This document shows positions 1 to 6,721 of a DNA stretch of 64,000 bases, piece after piece (positions within the stretch are counted from its first letter, which is position 1; the number at the start of each line of letters is the position of its first letter). Under the pieces are notes generated by a model that was not told the DNA's origin, did not search any database, and was given only the letters and a program-made list of their open reading frames with translations. The DNA comes from Micromonospora sp. WMMA1363 (GTDB taxonomy: Bacteria > Actinomycetota > Actinomycetes > Mycobacteriales > Micromonosporaceae). The DNA is taken from NCBI RefSeq assembly GCF_030345795.1, contig NZ_JAUALB010000001.1, forward strand, positions 3,712,001 to 3,776,000, read 5' to 3'. The translations under genes were made by a program, and so were the position numbers.

Positions 1-897
1 GACCTGACCCTGGACGTGGCGGCCGGTGAGCTGACGGTGCTGATCGGGCCGTCGGGCTGCGGCAAGTCGACCGTGCTGCGGATGGTGAACCGGCTCATCG
101 AACCGACCGGCGGGCGGATCCTGCTCGGTGGGGAGGATGTGACGCGGGTGAACCCGGTGCGGCTGCGCCGCCGGATCGGGTACGTGATCCAGAACGTCGG
201 TCTCTTCCCTCACCAGACCGTGAGCGCGAACGTCGGCACCGTGCCCCACCTGCTCGGCTGGCCCTCGGAGCGCCGTCGCCAGCGGGTGACGGCGCTACTC
301 GACCTGGTCGGGCTCGACCCGGCGCGGTTCGGGCGCCGCTATCCACACGAACTCTCCGGCGGCCAGCGGCAACGGGTGGGGGTGGCCCGCGCGCTCGCCG
401 CGGACCCGGTGGTGCTGCTGATGGACGAGCCCTTCTCCGCCGTCGACCCCATCGTGCGGACTCGTTTGCAGGAGGAGTTCCTCCGGTTGCAGGCCGAGGT
501 GCGCAAGACCATCGTGCTGGTGACCCACGACCTCGACGAGGCCGTCCGGCTGGGCGACCGGATCGCGGTGCTGTCCCAGGGCGGCCACCTGGAGCAGTAC
601 GACACCCCGTCCGCCGTCCTGGGCACGCCCGCCACTCCGTTCGTCCGCGAGTTCGTCGGCGCCGACCGGGGCATCCGTCGGCTGGCCGTCACCGCGATCA
701 CCCGGGAAGCGGTCGAACCGCTGCCCGCGACGACGGTGGCCGGGCTGCCCACGGTCCCGCTCGGCGGATCAGCGTACGACGCACTCAGCGTCCTGCTGAC
801 CTCCGCCGCCGACCAGGTGGTGGTGACCGACACGGACCGGCCGGTCGGCGTGCTCACCCGGGGCCGGCTGCTCGACCTGGTTGGCCGGGTCCACTGA
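1..897 (+). CDS. ABC transporter ATP-binding protein, glycine betaine/choline (OpuCA/ProV) type, 5' end outside window
   Basis: ATPase of an osmoprotectant (betaine, proline or choline) import complex, acting at the inner face of the membrane. The frame is open from base 1, so roughly 20 N-terminal residues lie outside the window. Visible in order: Walker A GPSGCGKST (residues 16-24 of the visible part), Q-loop in VIQNVGLF, signature LSGGQRQR (about 117-124), Walker B VVLLMDEP (about 137-144) and the switch histidine in LVTHD (about 175). A short CBS-like regulatory tail covers about residues 240-295, as is common in OpuCA-type ATPases. Permease and binding-protein genes would be expected on the missing side, because the next gene here is on the opposite strand. 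Family call is firm; substrate is inferred from the family. Confidence 0.88.
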   Translation, partial: DLTLDVAAGELTVLIGPSGCGKSTVLRMVNRLIEPTGGRILLGGEDVTRVNPVRLRRRIGYVIQNVGLFPHQTVSANVGTVPHLLGWPSERRRQRVTALLDLVGLDPARFGRRYPHELSGGQRQRVGVARALAADPVVLLMDEPFSAVDPIVRTRLQEEFLRLQAEVRKTIVLVTHDLDEAVRLGDRIAVLSQGGHLEQYDTPSAVLGTPATPFVREFVGADRGIRRLAVTAITREAVEPLPATTVAGLPTVPLGGSAYDALSVLLTSAADQVVVTDTDRPVGVLTRGRLLDLVGRVH

Positions 898-926
898 CGG
901 CCGCACGCCGGTCGGCCTCGCGCCGC

Positions 927-1013
927 TCAGGCACAACCGGTCGGCACCCGGGTCAGGCGCCTCGGGTCGGCAACCGGCTCAAGGCACAACCAGTCGGCAA
1001 CCGGCTCAGGCAC
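927..1013. repeat. Three and a half degenerate tandem copies of a 26-27 bp unit
   Basis: Units begin at 927, 953 and 979, and a partial fourth begins at 1006. Each starts TCAGG or TCAAGG and carries a core close to GTCGGCAACCGGC. The last unit begins at the stop codon of the minus-strand gene ending at 1006, so each copy carries a minus-strand TGA. Copies differ by a few substitutions and one inserted base. Confidence 0.75.
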
Positions 1014-1503
1014 GGCCGCCGAGGCTCGCCGCGCCGACGATCCAGCCGAAGAGGAATCCGTACGAGGCCCCGCCGCCCCCGGACTGCACGACGGTGAGCA
1101 GCGAAGAGTCGGAGGCGACCGGAGAGGCCACCAGGGAGGCGAGGCCACCGGCCAGCGAGTACCCAGCCCACCCCGTGAAGAACTGGCTGGCCGAGCCGGG
1201 CACCCGGGCCGCCTGCGCGGCGGGAAGCAGATAGAGCAGGCCCGCGGTGAAGAGCACCAGCAGGACGGCCCGCAGGTTCGCGCCGAACAGCCCGCCCGGC
1301 ACGTCCGGGTCGGACGACCACGCGGGCCAGGTGAGCAGGCGGAGGACCCAGCCGCCCGCCGACGCCTCGTCGGTGTGGTCCCCGGCCCACCCGACGTACG
1401 CCGGGCTTCCCCCGACGGCGACCAGCAGAAACGCGGCAACGGCACCGGTGCCCACCGGCGTAACGTACCGGGCGGTGGTGCCGGTCCGGTTGGTAGACGC
1501 CAC
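1006..1503 (-). CDS. Small integral membrane protein of unknown function
   Basis: A 165-residue hydrophobic protein that I do not recognise as a named family. About four transmembrane segments are visible: residues ~18-40, ~80-102, ~112-134 and ~145-162, separated by short loops. A Gly-rich stretch (SGGGGAS) precedes the last helix, and the C-terminus is short and small-residue rich. The start is GTG at 1503. It is the last gene of a minus-strand run that also includes the genes ending at 1555 and 1918, all closely spaced, so they may form one operon. The stop codon sits at the edge of the 26-bp tandem repeats. No catalytic or binding motif is visible. Confidence 0.6.
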   Translation of the reverse strand: MASTNRTGTTARYVTPVGTGAVAAFLLVAVGGSPAYVGWAGDHTDEASAGGWVLRLLTWPAWSSDPDVPGGLFGANLRAVLLVLFTAGLLYLLPAAQAARVPGSASQFFTGWAGYSLAGGLASLVASPVASDSSLLTVVQSGGGGASYGFLFGWIVGAASLGGRA

Positions 1504-1554
1504 GGTCGGATCAGTCCCCGGGCAACGGCGAGGGGCAGATTCGCCCGGCGGCGG

Positions 1555-1869
1555 TCATTCGGGATGCCTCATCAGGTAGTCGATGAAAGCCGCCCGCAGC
1601 AGGGGGGCCGACTCCTCGTACCCGTGACCGGTCAGTTCCCGCCACAACGCCACCGCCTCGTCAACGGTCGGCCCGACCGAGTTCGGCGCCCCGTCGAGGG
1701 CGGCGGCCTCGTCGGCGTTCGGCAGATGCCGCAGCACCGACCAGAAGAAACGCACGTCGCGACGCTCCCGGGCCGCCGCGAACGCCAACTCCCGCAACTC
1801 CTCGGTGGACAGTGCGTCCAGTTCTGTGAGGGACCGGCCGGCCGGGGACCTCGATGGTTTGTCGGTCAT
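1555..1869 (-). CDS. Conserved-looking small soluble protein of unknown function
   Basis: A 104-residue acidic protein, probably mostly helical. The ATG at 1869 (MTDKPSRS) is preferred over an in-frame upstream start at 1896, because the latter would encode an atypical segment and approach the neighbouring gene. The middle contains TEELRELAFAAARERRD and a Trp-containing helix around FFWSVLRHLP; the C-terminus ends DYLMRHPE. No signal peptide, membrane segment or known catalytic motif is visible. It lies 48 bases downstream of the permease-like gene and 51 bases upstream of the small membrane protein gene on the same strand, so co-transcription is likely. Function unknown. Confidence 0.6.
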   Translation of the reverse strand: MTDKPSRSPAGRSLTELDALSTEELRELAFAAARERRDVRFFWSVLRHLPNADEAAALDGAPNSVGPTVDEAVALWRELTGHGYEESAPLLRAAFIDYLMRHPE

Positions 1870-1917
1870 GCCGCCGAGCCTAACCGGCGAGATCACCGCT
1901 GGCCGGGTGGACGGGGC

Positions 1918-3129
1918 TCACCGGCCACCGGAGTCCCAGCGTCGGTCGGCGTCCCACTGCGGGACGCCCCAGGGGTCCACCGGGTTCTCCACGGACTGGG
2001 TCGGCAAGGCCGGCGGCCAGTCACCGATCGGGTCGGCGCGGGTCACCGCCCAGCCGGTGCTGATCCGGCCGTCCGGGTCCAGGCCCCGGTCCGCAACGGA
2101 CCCACCGGCACGCGGCCGACCGTACGCCTCGACCAGGCGGGTGACCACCAGCCCGACGCCGAGCGCCGCCGCGCCGACCGCCCACCGGCTCACCGAGTGG
2201 CCCTCCGACCGCAGGTCCGTGACGACGAGCGTCACCAGCGCCACCGCTAAGGGGGTGCCGAGGATGCCGCCACGACGACCGAAAGCGCTGGTCCCGGCGA
2301 GCAGCGACGTGCCGACCGCCAACACCGTCCAGTCGAGCCCGGTGGCCGGCACGACCGGCCCGGCGCCGCCGGTGGCCAGCAGCGCTCCCGCCAGCACCGC
2401 CAGCACGGTCGAGACGACCAGCGCGCCACCGGCTACCACCGCCGCGAGCACGCCCCGGCGGCGGGCCGGGTCGACGACCGGCCGGAACCGGCCGCCCAGC
2501 CGGCGGACCGGCCGCAGCGCCCCGAACAGCCCGCCGAGCACCGCGACCGCCGCGAACCCGGCAGCCAGGTACACCGCGTCGCCCGTCGGGTCGTAGCCGC
2601 CCTGCGGGATCACGGGTGTCGACCGTCGCTCGATGAACACGACCGCTCCTGCCCCGGCGGCGAGGCTGGCCGCCCAGGCGGGGACGTGCAGCACCACCAC
2701 CGCGAGAGCCAGAAGCAGGCCGCCCAGCGCCGCGGCGGCGAGGGCCAGGCCCACGGCGACGCCCATCCCGCGGTCACCCTGCTCCGCCACGTGCAGAGCC
2801 GCCGCGACGGCCACCGGCCCGATCGCCAGGTTCACCACGGCGGCACGCAGGCTCAGCCCCGCCGCCAGCACCAGCAGGCCGAGCACGACCGCGTCGACCA
2901 GCAGGCCGCGCAATCCGTCGCCCCGAAATGTTCCCGGCGCCTCGCGCCAGAGCAGGTAGCCGACGCCGGCCAGGCCGGCCAGGAGCATGATCTCCCACAC
3001 GACGTGCACACCGAGCCGGTCCCGACCGGGCTCACCGTGCACCGGGTCGTCGAAGACGTTTTCCAGCACCGCGCTCGGAATCCCGGACGAGGTGTCGGCG
3101 GAGTCCCGGCCCGGTTCGTCGTACCGCAT
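1918..3129 (-). CDS. Solitary integral membrane protein resembling the RbsC/BPD_transp_2 ABC permease family
   Basis: A 403-residue protein with a hydrophilic N-terminus (about 45 residues) followed by 8-10 predicted membrane helices. Two segments look like the sugar and branched-chain amino-acid permease fold. One is SLRAAVVNLAIGPVAVAAAL, where family members have the N-terminal helix pair. The other is GTSLLAGTSAFGRRGGILGT, matching the conserved GG(T)S-GGRG-GT loop of RbsC-like permeases. No ATPase or binding-protein gene lies beside it on this strand; the ATPase fragment at 1-897 is of another class and on the other strand. The start is ATG at 3129. It may be a transporter subunit serving a distant partner, or a repurposed membrane protein. 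Moderate confidence in the family, low in function. Confidence 0.6.
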   Translation of the reverse strand: MRYDEPGRDSADTSSGIPSAVLENVFDDPVHGEPGRDRLGVHVVWEIMLLAGLAGVGYLLWREAPGTFRGDGLRGLLVDAVVLGLLVLAAGLSLRAAVVNLAIGPVAVAAALHVAEQGDRGMGVAVGLALAAAALGGLLLALAVVVLHVPAWAASLAAGAGAVVFIERRSTPVIPQGGYDPTGDAVYLAAGFAAVAVLGGLFGALRPVRRLGGRFRPVVDPARRRGVLAAVVAGGALVVSTVLAVLAGALLATGGAGPVVPATGLDWTVLAVGTSLLAGTSAFGRRGGILGTPLAVALVTLVVTDLRSEGHSVSRWAVGAAALGVGLVVTRLVEAYGRPRAGGSVADRGLDPDGRISTGWAVTRADPIGDWPPALPTQSVENPVDPWGVPQWDADRRWDSGGR

Positions 3130-3249
3130 GCGCCCGCCCTTCAGGTGGCCGCCCGTCCGGGTCCGACGCGCACGGGCGGACCGGCGCGGCCGCTGCTCTC
3201 CGGTTCGCAGGCAACGTACCTGCGCCGGTAGCCGGGCGAAACCCCCTGC

Positions 3250-3780
3250 TCAGCGTGGACCGGGACGGCTCTCCCGATCACCGGGCTCACGGTCCTCGTC
3301 GTCCTCCTGCTCCGGCACCCGACAGGACCGTTCCAGCCAGAGCGCCGCGGCCACCAGCGCGAGCCCAGCGAGCAGCCCCGCACCGGCGACGGACCGGTCG
3401 TTCTGCGCCGCGTCGGTACGCTCCACGAACAGCCACCCGGTCAGGCCGGCGTAGAAACCGGCGAAGATGGCGCCGGCCAGCGCCGACGCCTTGGCGAGCA
3501 CGACGAAGCGGGCGACCAGCAGCGGATTCACCGGCTCCCTACCCGGACGGCGCTCGATCCGCCCCCGGGTGTTGATCGCGGCGTACGCCTCCAGTACGGC
3601 CAGCGCGGCCAGCGTGATCGCCGGCAGCCACGGCAGGTCGGGCAGATAGTCGTAGTACAGGAAGCTGATCAGCAACCAGGCCACCGCGGCGGCCGCGAGA
3701 CCAGCCACCACCAGGGTCGAGATCCGCGTCGGTCCCATCCGGCCGGGGCCACCCGGAGGCGGCGTCTGGGAACGCGTCAT
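3250..3780 (-). CDS. DUF3180 membrane protein, last gene of the folate operon
   Basis: A 176-residue membrane protein of the DUF3180 family, which in actinobacteria habitually follows folK. Two helices lie near residues 20-55 (with a DYLPDLPW loop) and two more at about 90-112 and 130-152. The C-terminus is highly charged (EQEDDEDREP). The ATG at 3780 is chosen because a GGAG lies about 10 bases upstream; a GTG at 3795 is an in-frame alternative adding five residues. It begins 20 bases after the folK stop. Its biochemical role is unknown. The link to folate rests only on its constant position in the operon, also seen in M. tuberculosis (Rv3605c next to folK). Confidence 0.85.
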   Translation of the reverse strand: MTRSQTPPPGGPGRMGPTRISTLVVAGLAAAAVAWLLISFLYYDYLPDLPWLPAITLAALAVLEAYAAINTRGRIERRPGREPVNPLLVARFVVLAKASALAGAIFAGFYAGLTGWLFVERTDAAQNDRSVAGAGLLAGLALVAAALWLERSCRVPEQEDDEDREPGDRESRPGPR

Positions 3781-3799
3781 GCTGGTCGACTCCACTTCC

Positions 3800-4327
3800 T
3801 CATGACGTCGACTCTAACGCCAGATCGGGACGGGGACGCAGTTCCAGCGCGTCGGCGGCGACCCGCCCGGCGTTGAGCAGGTCGGTCAGCCAGCCGCGCC
3901 CGGGTAGCTGCCCGTACGGCTGGATGTCGATCCACGGGCGCAGCACGAAGGCCCGCAGGTGGGCCCGCGGGTGCGGCAGGGTCAGCTCGGGGTCGTCGCG
4001 GAGCACCGGCTCGCCGTCGCCGGTCCAGACGGCGATCACGTCGACGTCCAGGGTGCGCGGCCCGAAGCGCCGCGCCGGGTCGCGCTCACGACCGGCCGCA
4101 CGCTCCGCCGCCCGGGCCCGCACCAACCAGTCGTCGGGGGCCGCGGCCGGATCCTGCGCCAGCACGACCGCGTTCAGGTACGCGGGCTGGTCGGTGTCCC
4201 CCCACGGTGGAGTCTCGTAGACCCCGGAGACCAGCAGCACGGATTCGCCCAGCGCGCCGACCGCCGACCGCAGGTGGGCAAGGCGGTCGCCGAGATTACT
4301 GCCGAGGGAGAGCAGGGCACGAGTCAT
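3800..4327 (-). CDS. folK: 2-amino-4-hydroxy-6-hydroxymethyldihydropteridine pyrophosphokinase
   Basis: Transfers pyrophosphate from ATP to 6-hydroxymethyl-7,8-dihydropterin, the step before dihydropteroate synthase in folate synthesis; cytosolic. The 175-residue length is normal. The N-terminal ALLSLGSNLGDR motif and the family signature RRFGPRTLDVDVI, with the Mg-binding aspartates in LDVDV, are present. The PHPRAHLRAFVLRPW motif near residue 130 also fits the family. The start codon overlaps the folB stop (ATGA, 4324-4327), implying translational coupling. Confidence 0.95.
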   Translation of the reverse strand: MTRALLSLGSNLGDRLAHLRSAVGALGESVLLVSGVYETPPWGDTDQPAYLNAVVLAQDPAAAPDDWLVRARAAERAAGRERDPARRFGPRTLDVDVIAVWTGDGEPVLRDDPELTLPHPRAHLRAFVLRPWIDIQPYGQLPGRGWLTDLLNAGRVAADALELRPRPDLALESTS

Positions 4328-4689
4328 CGGACGCGGGTCCGCGTCATCGTGACGGCCACGTCGGTGAAGGCGTACGGGACAGGCGCCGCCGGCTTGTGCA
4401 CGGTGACCGTGGCGGTGTGCACCCGGGCGTCCGCCAGGCAGACCGCGAGTAGCCGATCGGCGAGCGTCTCGATCAGGTTGACCGGCTCCCCGGTGACCAC
4501 CTCGACCAGCCGCTCGGCCAGCTCACCGTAGTGGATTGTGTCGGCCACCTCGTCAGAGACGGCGGCGGGGACCAGATCCAGCTCCAGGACGGCGTCGACG
4601 ACGAAGTCCTGACCCTGGGCGCGCTCGAAGTCGTACACCCCGTGCCGGCCGTGCGCGCGCAGGCCGGTCAGGGTGATCCGGTCGGTCAT
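4324..4689 (-). CDS. folB: Dihydroneopterin aldolase
   Basis: Cleaves 7,8-dihydroneopterin to 6-hydroxymethyldihydropterin and glycolaldehyde, feeding FolK. It is 121 residues long, the usual size of a FolB subunit (octameric in known structures). Visible family features are the N-terminal TGLRAHGRHGVYDFER, the IHYGELAERL segment and the conserved lysine in TVHKP near residue 102, which corresponds to the catalytic lysine. It overlaps both neighbours by four bases: its start at 4689 overlaps the folP stop and its stop overlaps the folK start. Confidence 0.95.
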   Translation of the reverse strand: MTDRITLTGLRAHGRHGVYDFERAQGQDFVVDAVLELDLVPAAVSDEVADTIHYGELAERLVEVVTGEPVNLIETLADRLLAVCLADARVHTATVTVHKPAAPVPYAFTDVAVTMTRTRVR

Positions 4690-5654
4690 CGTTCTCCTCC
4701 GTGCCGGTCGGCGGCCGGGACCCCGGTGGCCAGATCGGCCGCGGTCGCCCCGCCCCCGCGGTTGCCGTGCTGATCGGCCGTGCGATGGCCGCCCGCGGTG
4801 GAGTGGCTGTCGGCGGCGGCCAGTCGGGGAGCGCCCGTGGCCCGCCAGACGGCCAAGGCGTCCACGGTGGCACGGACGTCGTGCACCCGGACGCCCCAGG
4901 CACCCGCCGCCACCGCGAGCAGGCTGGTGGCGACCGTCGCGATCTCGCGCCCCTCGGTCGGCCGCGGCGTGCCGTCGGGCGCGGCCAGCAGCGCGCCCAG
5001 GTAGGACTTGCGGCTGGTCGCGAAGAGCAGCGGGAAACCGAGATCGAGCAGTTCGGGCAGGCGGGCGCTGAGCTCCCAGTTGTGCGCCGCGGTCTTGGCG
5101 AAGCCGAGCCCCGGGTCGACCACGATGCGATCGGCCGCGACCCCGGCCCGTAGTGCCGCGTCGACCCGCTGTGTCAGCTCGGACCGGACGTCGGCGACGA
5201 CGTCGCCGTAGCGCGCCAGCTCACTCATCGTGCGCGAGTGGCCGCGCGAGTGCACCAGCACCCAGGGGCACCCGGCGGCGGCCACGACGCGGGCCATGTC
5301 CGGGTCGGTCAGTCCACCGGAGACGTCGTTGACCACGCTCGCACCGGCGGCGAGCGCCAGCTCGGCGAGCCGCGCACGGGTGGTGTCGACGCTGACCGGC
5401 ACACCGGCGGCGGCCAGCGCGCGCACCACCGGCAGCACCCGGGTCGCCTCGGTCTCCGCGTCCACCCGGGCGGCTCCCGGCCGGGTCGACTCACCACCCA
5501 CGTCGACCAGACCAGCGCCGTCAGACCGCAGCCGCACGCCGTGTGCGACGGCAGCGTCGAGGTCGGCGTACCGTCCGCCGTCGGAAAAGGAGTCCGGCGT
5601 GACATTCAGGATGCCCATCACCATCGGGTCCGGGGCCTTTGCCAGATCGGTCAC
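4686..5654 (-). CDS. folP: Dihydropteroate synthase
   Basis: Condenses p-aminobenzoate with hydroxymethyldihydropterin pyrophosphate; the classical sulfonamide target. About 322 residues. Signature 1 MGILNVTPDSFSDGG is near the N-terminus, followed by GGESTRPGA, then the SxxNDVSG-like VVNDVSGG, DPGLGFAKT and SRKSYLG. The GTG at 5654 is chosen. The frame stays open much further upstream, but that extension has no family similarity and lies in the spacer before the divergent secretion operon. A low-complexity C-terminal tail of about 45 residues follows the domain. It is first in the folP-folB-folK-DUF3180 run. folE, usually directly upstream, is 12.9 kb away. Confidence 0.95.
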   Translation of the reverse strand: MTDLAKAPDPMVMGILNVTPDSFSDGGRYADLDAAVAHGVRLRSDGAGLVDVGGESTRPGAARVDAETEATRVLPVVRALAAAGVPVSVDTTRARLAELALAAGASVVNDVSGGLTDPDMARVVAAAGCPWVLVHSRGHSRTMSELARYGDVVADVRSELTQRVDAALRAGVAADRIVVDPGLGFAKTAAHNWELSARLPELLDLGFPLLFATSRKSYLGALLAAPDGTPRPTEGREIATVATSLLAVAAGAWGVRVHDVRATVDALAVWRATGAPRLAAADSHSTAGGHRTADQHGNRGGGATAADLATGVPAADRHGGER

Positions 5655-5774
5655 GGGTAGACCGTACCGGTCTCCGTCGGCGGCCCCGAGCAGCCGCGGC
5701 GGGTGTGCCGACAAGGGTATTGGCACAGGAGTGCGATCGGACAACGAGGTCGGACCGGGTCGGCTCTTCGCGGC

Positions 5775-5803
5775 TTGTCGCAAACAGTGGCTGGCCGTAC
5801 GCT
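5775..5803 (+). promoter_or_regulatory. Candidate sigma-70-type promoter for the type IV secretion-like operon
   Basis: TTGTCG at 5775-5780 and TACGCT at 5798-5803 are separated by 17 bases, reading toward the secretion-like operon. The surrounding 5655-5824 spacer separates it from the divergent folP gene and otherwise shows only a short TGTGCC...GGCACA inverted repeat near 5704-5727. Identified by eye only. Confidence 0.4.
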
Positions 5804-5824
5804 TTGGAATTGCCCGGGATCGAG

Positions 5825-5998
5825 ATGGCGAAGCCTGGAGGGAAGGCCGGAGCGGAACAATCCGCCCAAAGCTCATCACCGACCGTGGTGAGTGACGAAC
5901 GCGGCACCGTGGCCGCATCACAAGAGCACCGTTCCCGCCAGGCACGTCTACTGCACCACCGCGGCGCCGCCGGCCGCGACATGGGGAGGTTCCAGTGA
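5825..5998 (+). CDS. Possible 57-residue leader protein of the secretion-like operon
   Basis: A short reading frame begins with ATG at 5825, shortly downstream of the candidate promoter. Its stop TGA overlaps the GTG start of the next gene (GTGA, 5995-5998). That is the same coupling found at other junctions in this operon, which is the main reason to report it. The product is hydrophilic, rich in Ser, Ala, Gly, Arg and His, with no membrane segment or recognised motif. The frame also stays open upstream of the ATG. It could be a genuine small protein, a translated leader that couples the next gene, or chance. Function unknown. Confidence 0.35.
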   Translation: MAKPGGKAGAEQSAQSSSPTVVSDERGTVAASQEHRSRQARLLHHRGAAGRDMGRFQ

Positions 5999-6306
5999 TC
6001 GCCATCGAGCTGATGGAGACGGCGCCCGCCGCCGCCGACGCTCTCTCCACCCTGGCGTTGACGCCACTCGCCGAGCCGGCACCCAAGGGCATCGACACCG
6101 AGAACATCGTCACCTTCTTCGCCAGCAAGATCGCCCCGATCCTGCTGGCCGCCCTGGGAGTCATCTTCATCGGGCGGGCCAGCCGGGGAGAGATCTCCAA
6201 AGTGTTGACCAGCTCGGCGATCGCAATCGTCGGGTTAGCCTTCATCGCCGGGGCCGCCACCCTCTTCTTCGTCGGCGACTACCTGATCGACCTGATCTTC
6301 GAATAG
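5995..6306 (+). CDS. VirB2-like/TrbC-like small membrane protein of the secretion-like operon
   Basis: A 103-residue protein with two transmembrane helices (about 44-66 and 74-99) joined by a short positively charged loop (GRASRGEISK). That is the architecture of pilin-like VirB2/TrbC proteins and of small subunits in Gram-positive type IV secretion systems. The start is GTG at 5995 with a good ribosome-binding site (GGGGAGG, 5983-5989). It precedes PrgI/VirB3-like and VirB4-like genes, which supports the assignment. Sequence similarity is not visible to me beyond topology, so the family call is inferred from topology and position. Confidence 0.6.
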   Translation: MIAIELMETAPAAADALSTLALTPLAEPAPKGIDTENIVTFFASKIAPILLAALGVIFIGRASRGEISKVLTSSAIAIVGLAFIAGAATLFFVGDYLIDLIFE

Positions 6307-6319
6307 GCGCGGGCAGGAC

Positions 6320-6721
6320 ATGCGGCTGCGCACCGACGATGACATCTACCGGGCTCGCCTGGTCTACCTCGGGCCGCCCGGCTACACCCTTCCGGTCCAC
6401 CTCCCGTACGCCCAGTACGGGCTGTTCATGTTGCTCGTTCCCCTCTACATGTTCATCCACTGGTTGTTCACGTTGCAGGTCGAGCTCTTTCCCGCCTGGG
6501 AGATCGCGCTCGCCATCGTGACGACCTCGTTCGTCTTCCGGCACGTCGACCCGGACCGGCCGGCGCGCATGGTGATTCGCACCGCGCTGACCGACTGGCG
6601 ACGCACCCGGGAGCCGGCCGCCGAGCAGCGCGACCCCCGTCTGGTCGGCAGCCGGATCAGGATCCGAGAGGAACTTGGCATGACCGGGCAGGGCAACGAC
6701 ACGGGTGAGGCGGTCGCATGA
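6320..6721 (+). CDS. PrgI/VirB3-like membrane protein
   Basis: A 133-residue protein with two closely spaced helices (about 32-54 and 58-75) after a short N-terminal domain. A cytosolic C-terminal tail of about 55 residues follows. The pattern and the position directly before a VirB4 ATPase match PrgI-family proteins of Gram-positive conjugation systems, the counterpart of VirB3. The start ATG at 6320 has a GGCAGGA sequence just upstream. The stop overlaps the VirB4 start (ATGA, 6718-6721). In known systems the VirB3/PrgI protein docks the ATPase to the membrane; that role here is inferred. Confidence 0.7.
   Translation: MRLRTDDDIYRARLVYLGPPGYTLPVHLPYAQYGLFMLLVPLYMFIHWLFTLQVELFPAWEIALAIVTTSFVFRHVDPDRPARMVIRTALTDWRRTREPAAEQRDPRLVGSRIRIREELGMTGQGNDTGEAVA

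Noticed and set aside
5655..6260. Longer folP start
   Set aside because: Frame stays open but crosses the divergent secretion-operon promoter and genes; the synthase domain begins at the GTG at 5654.
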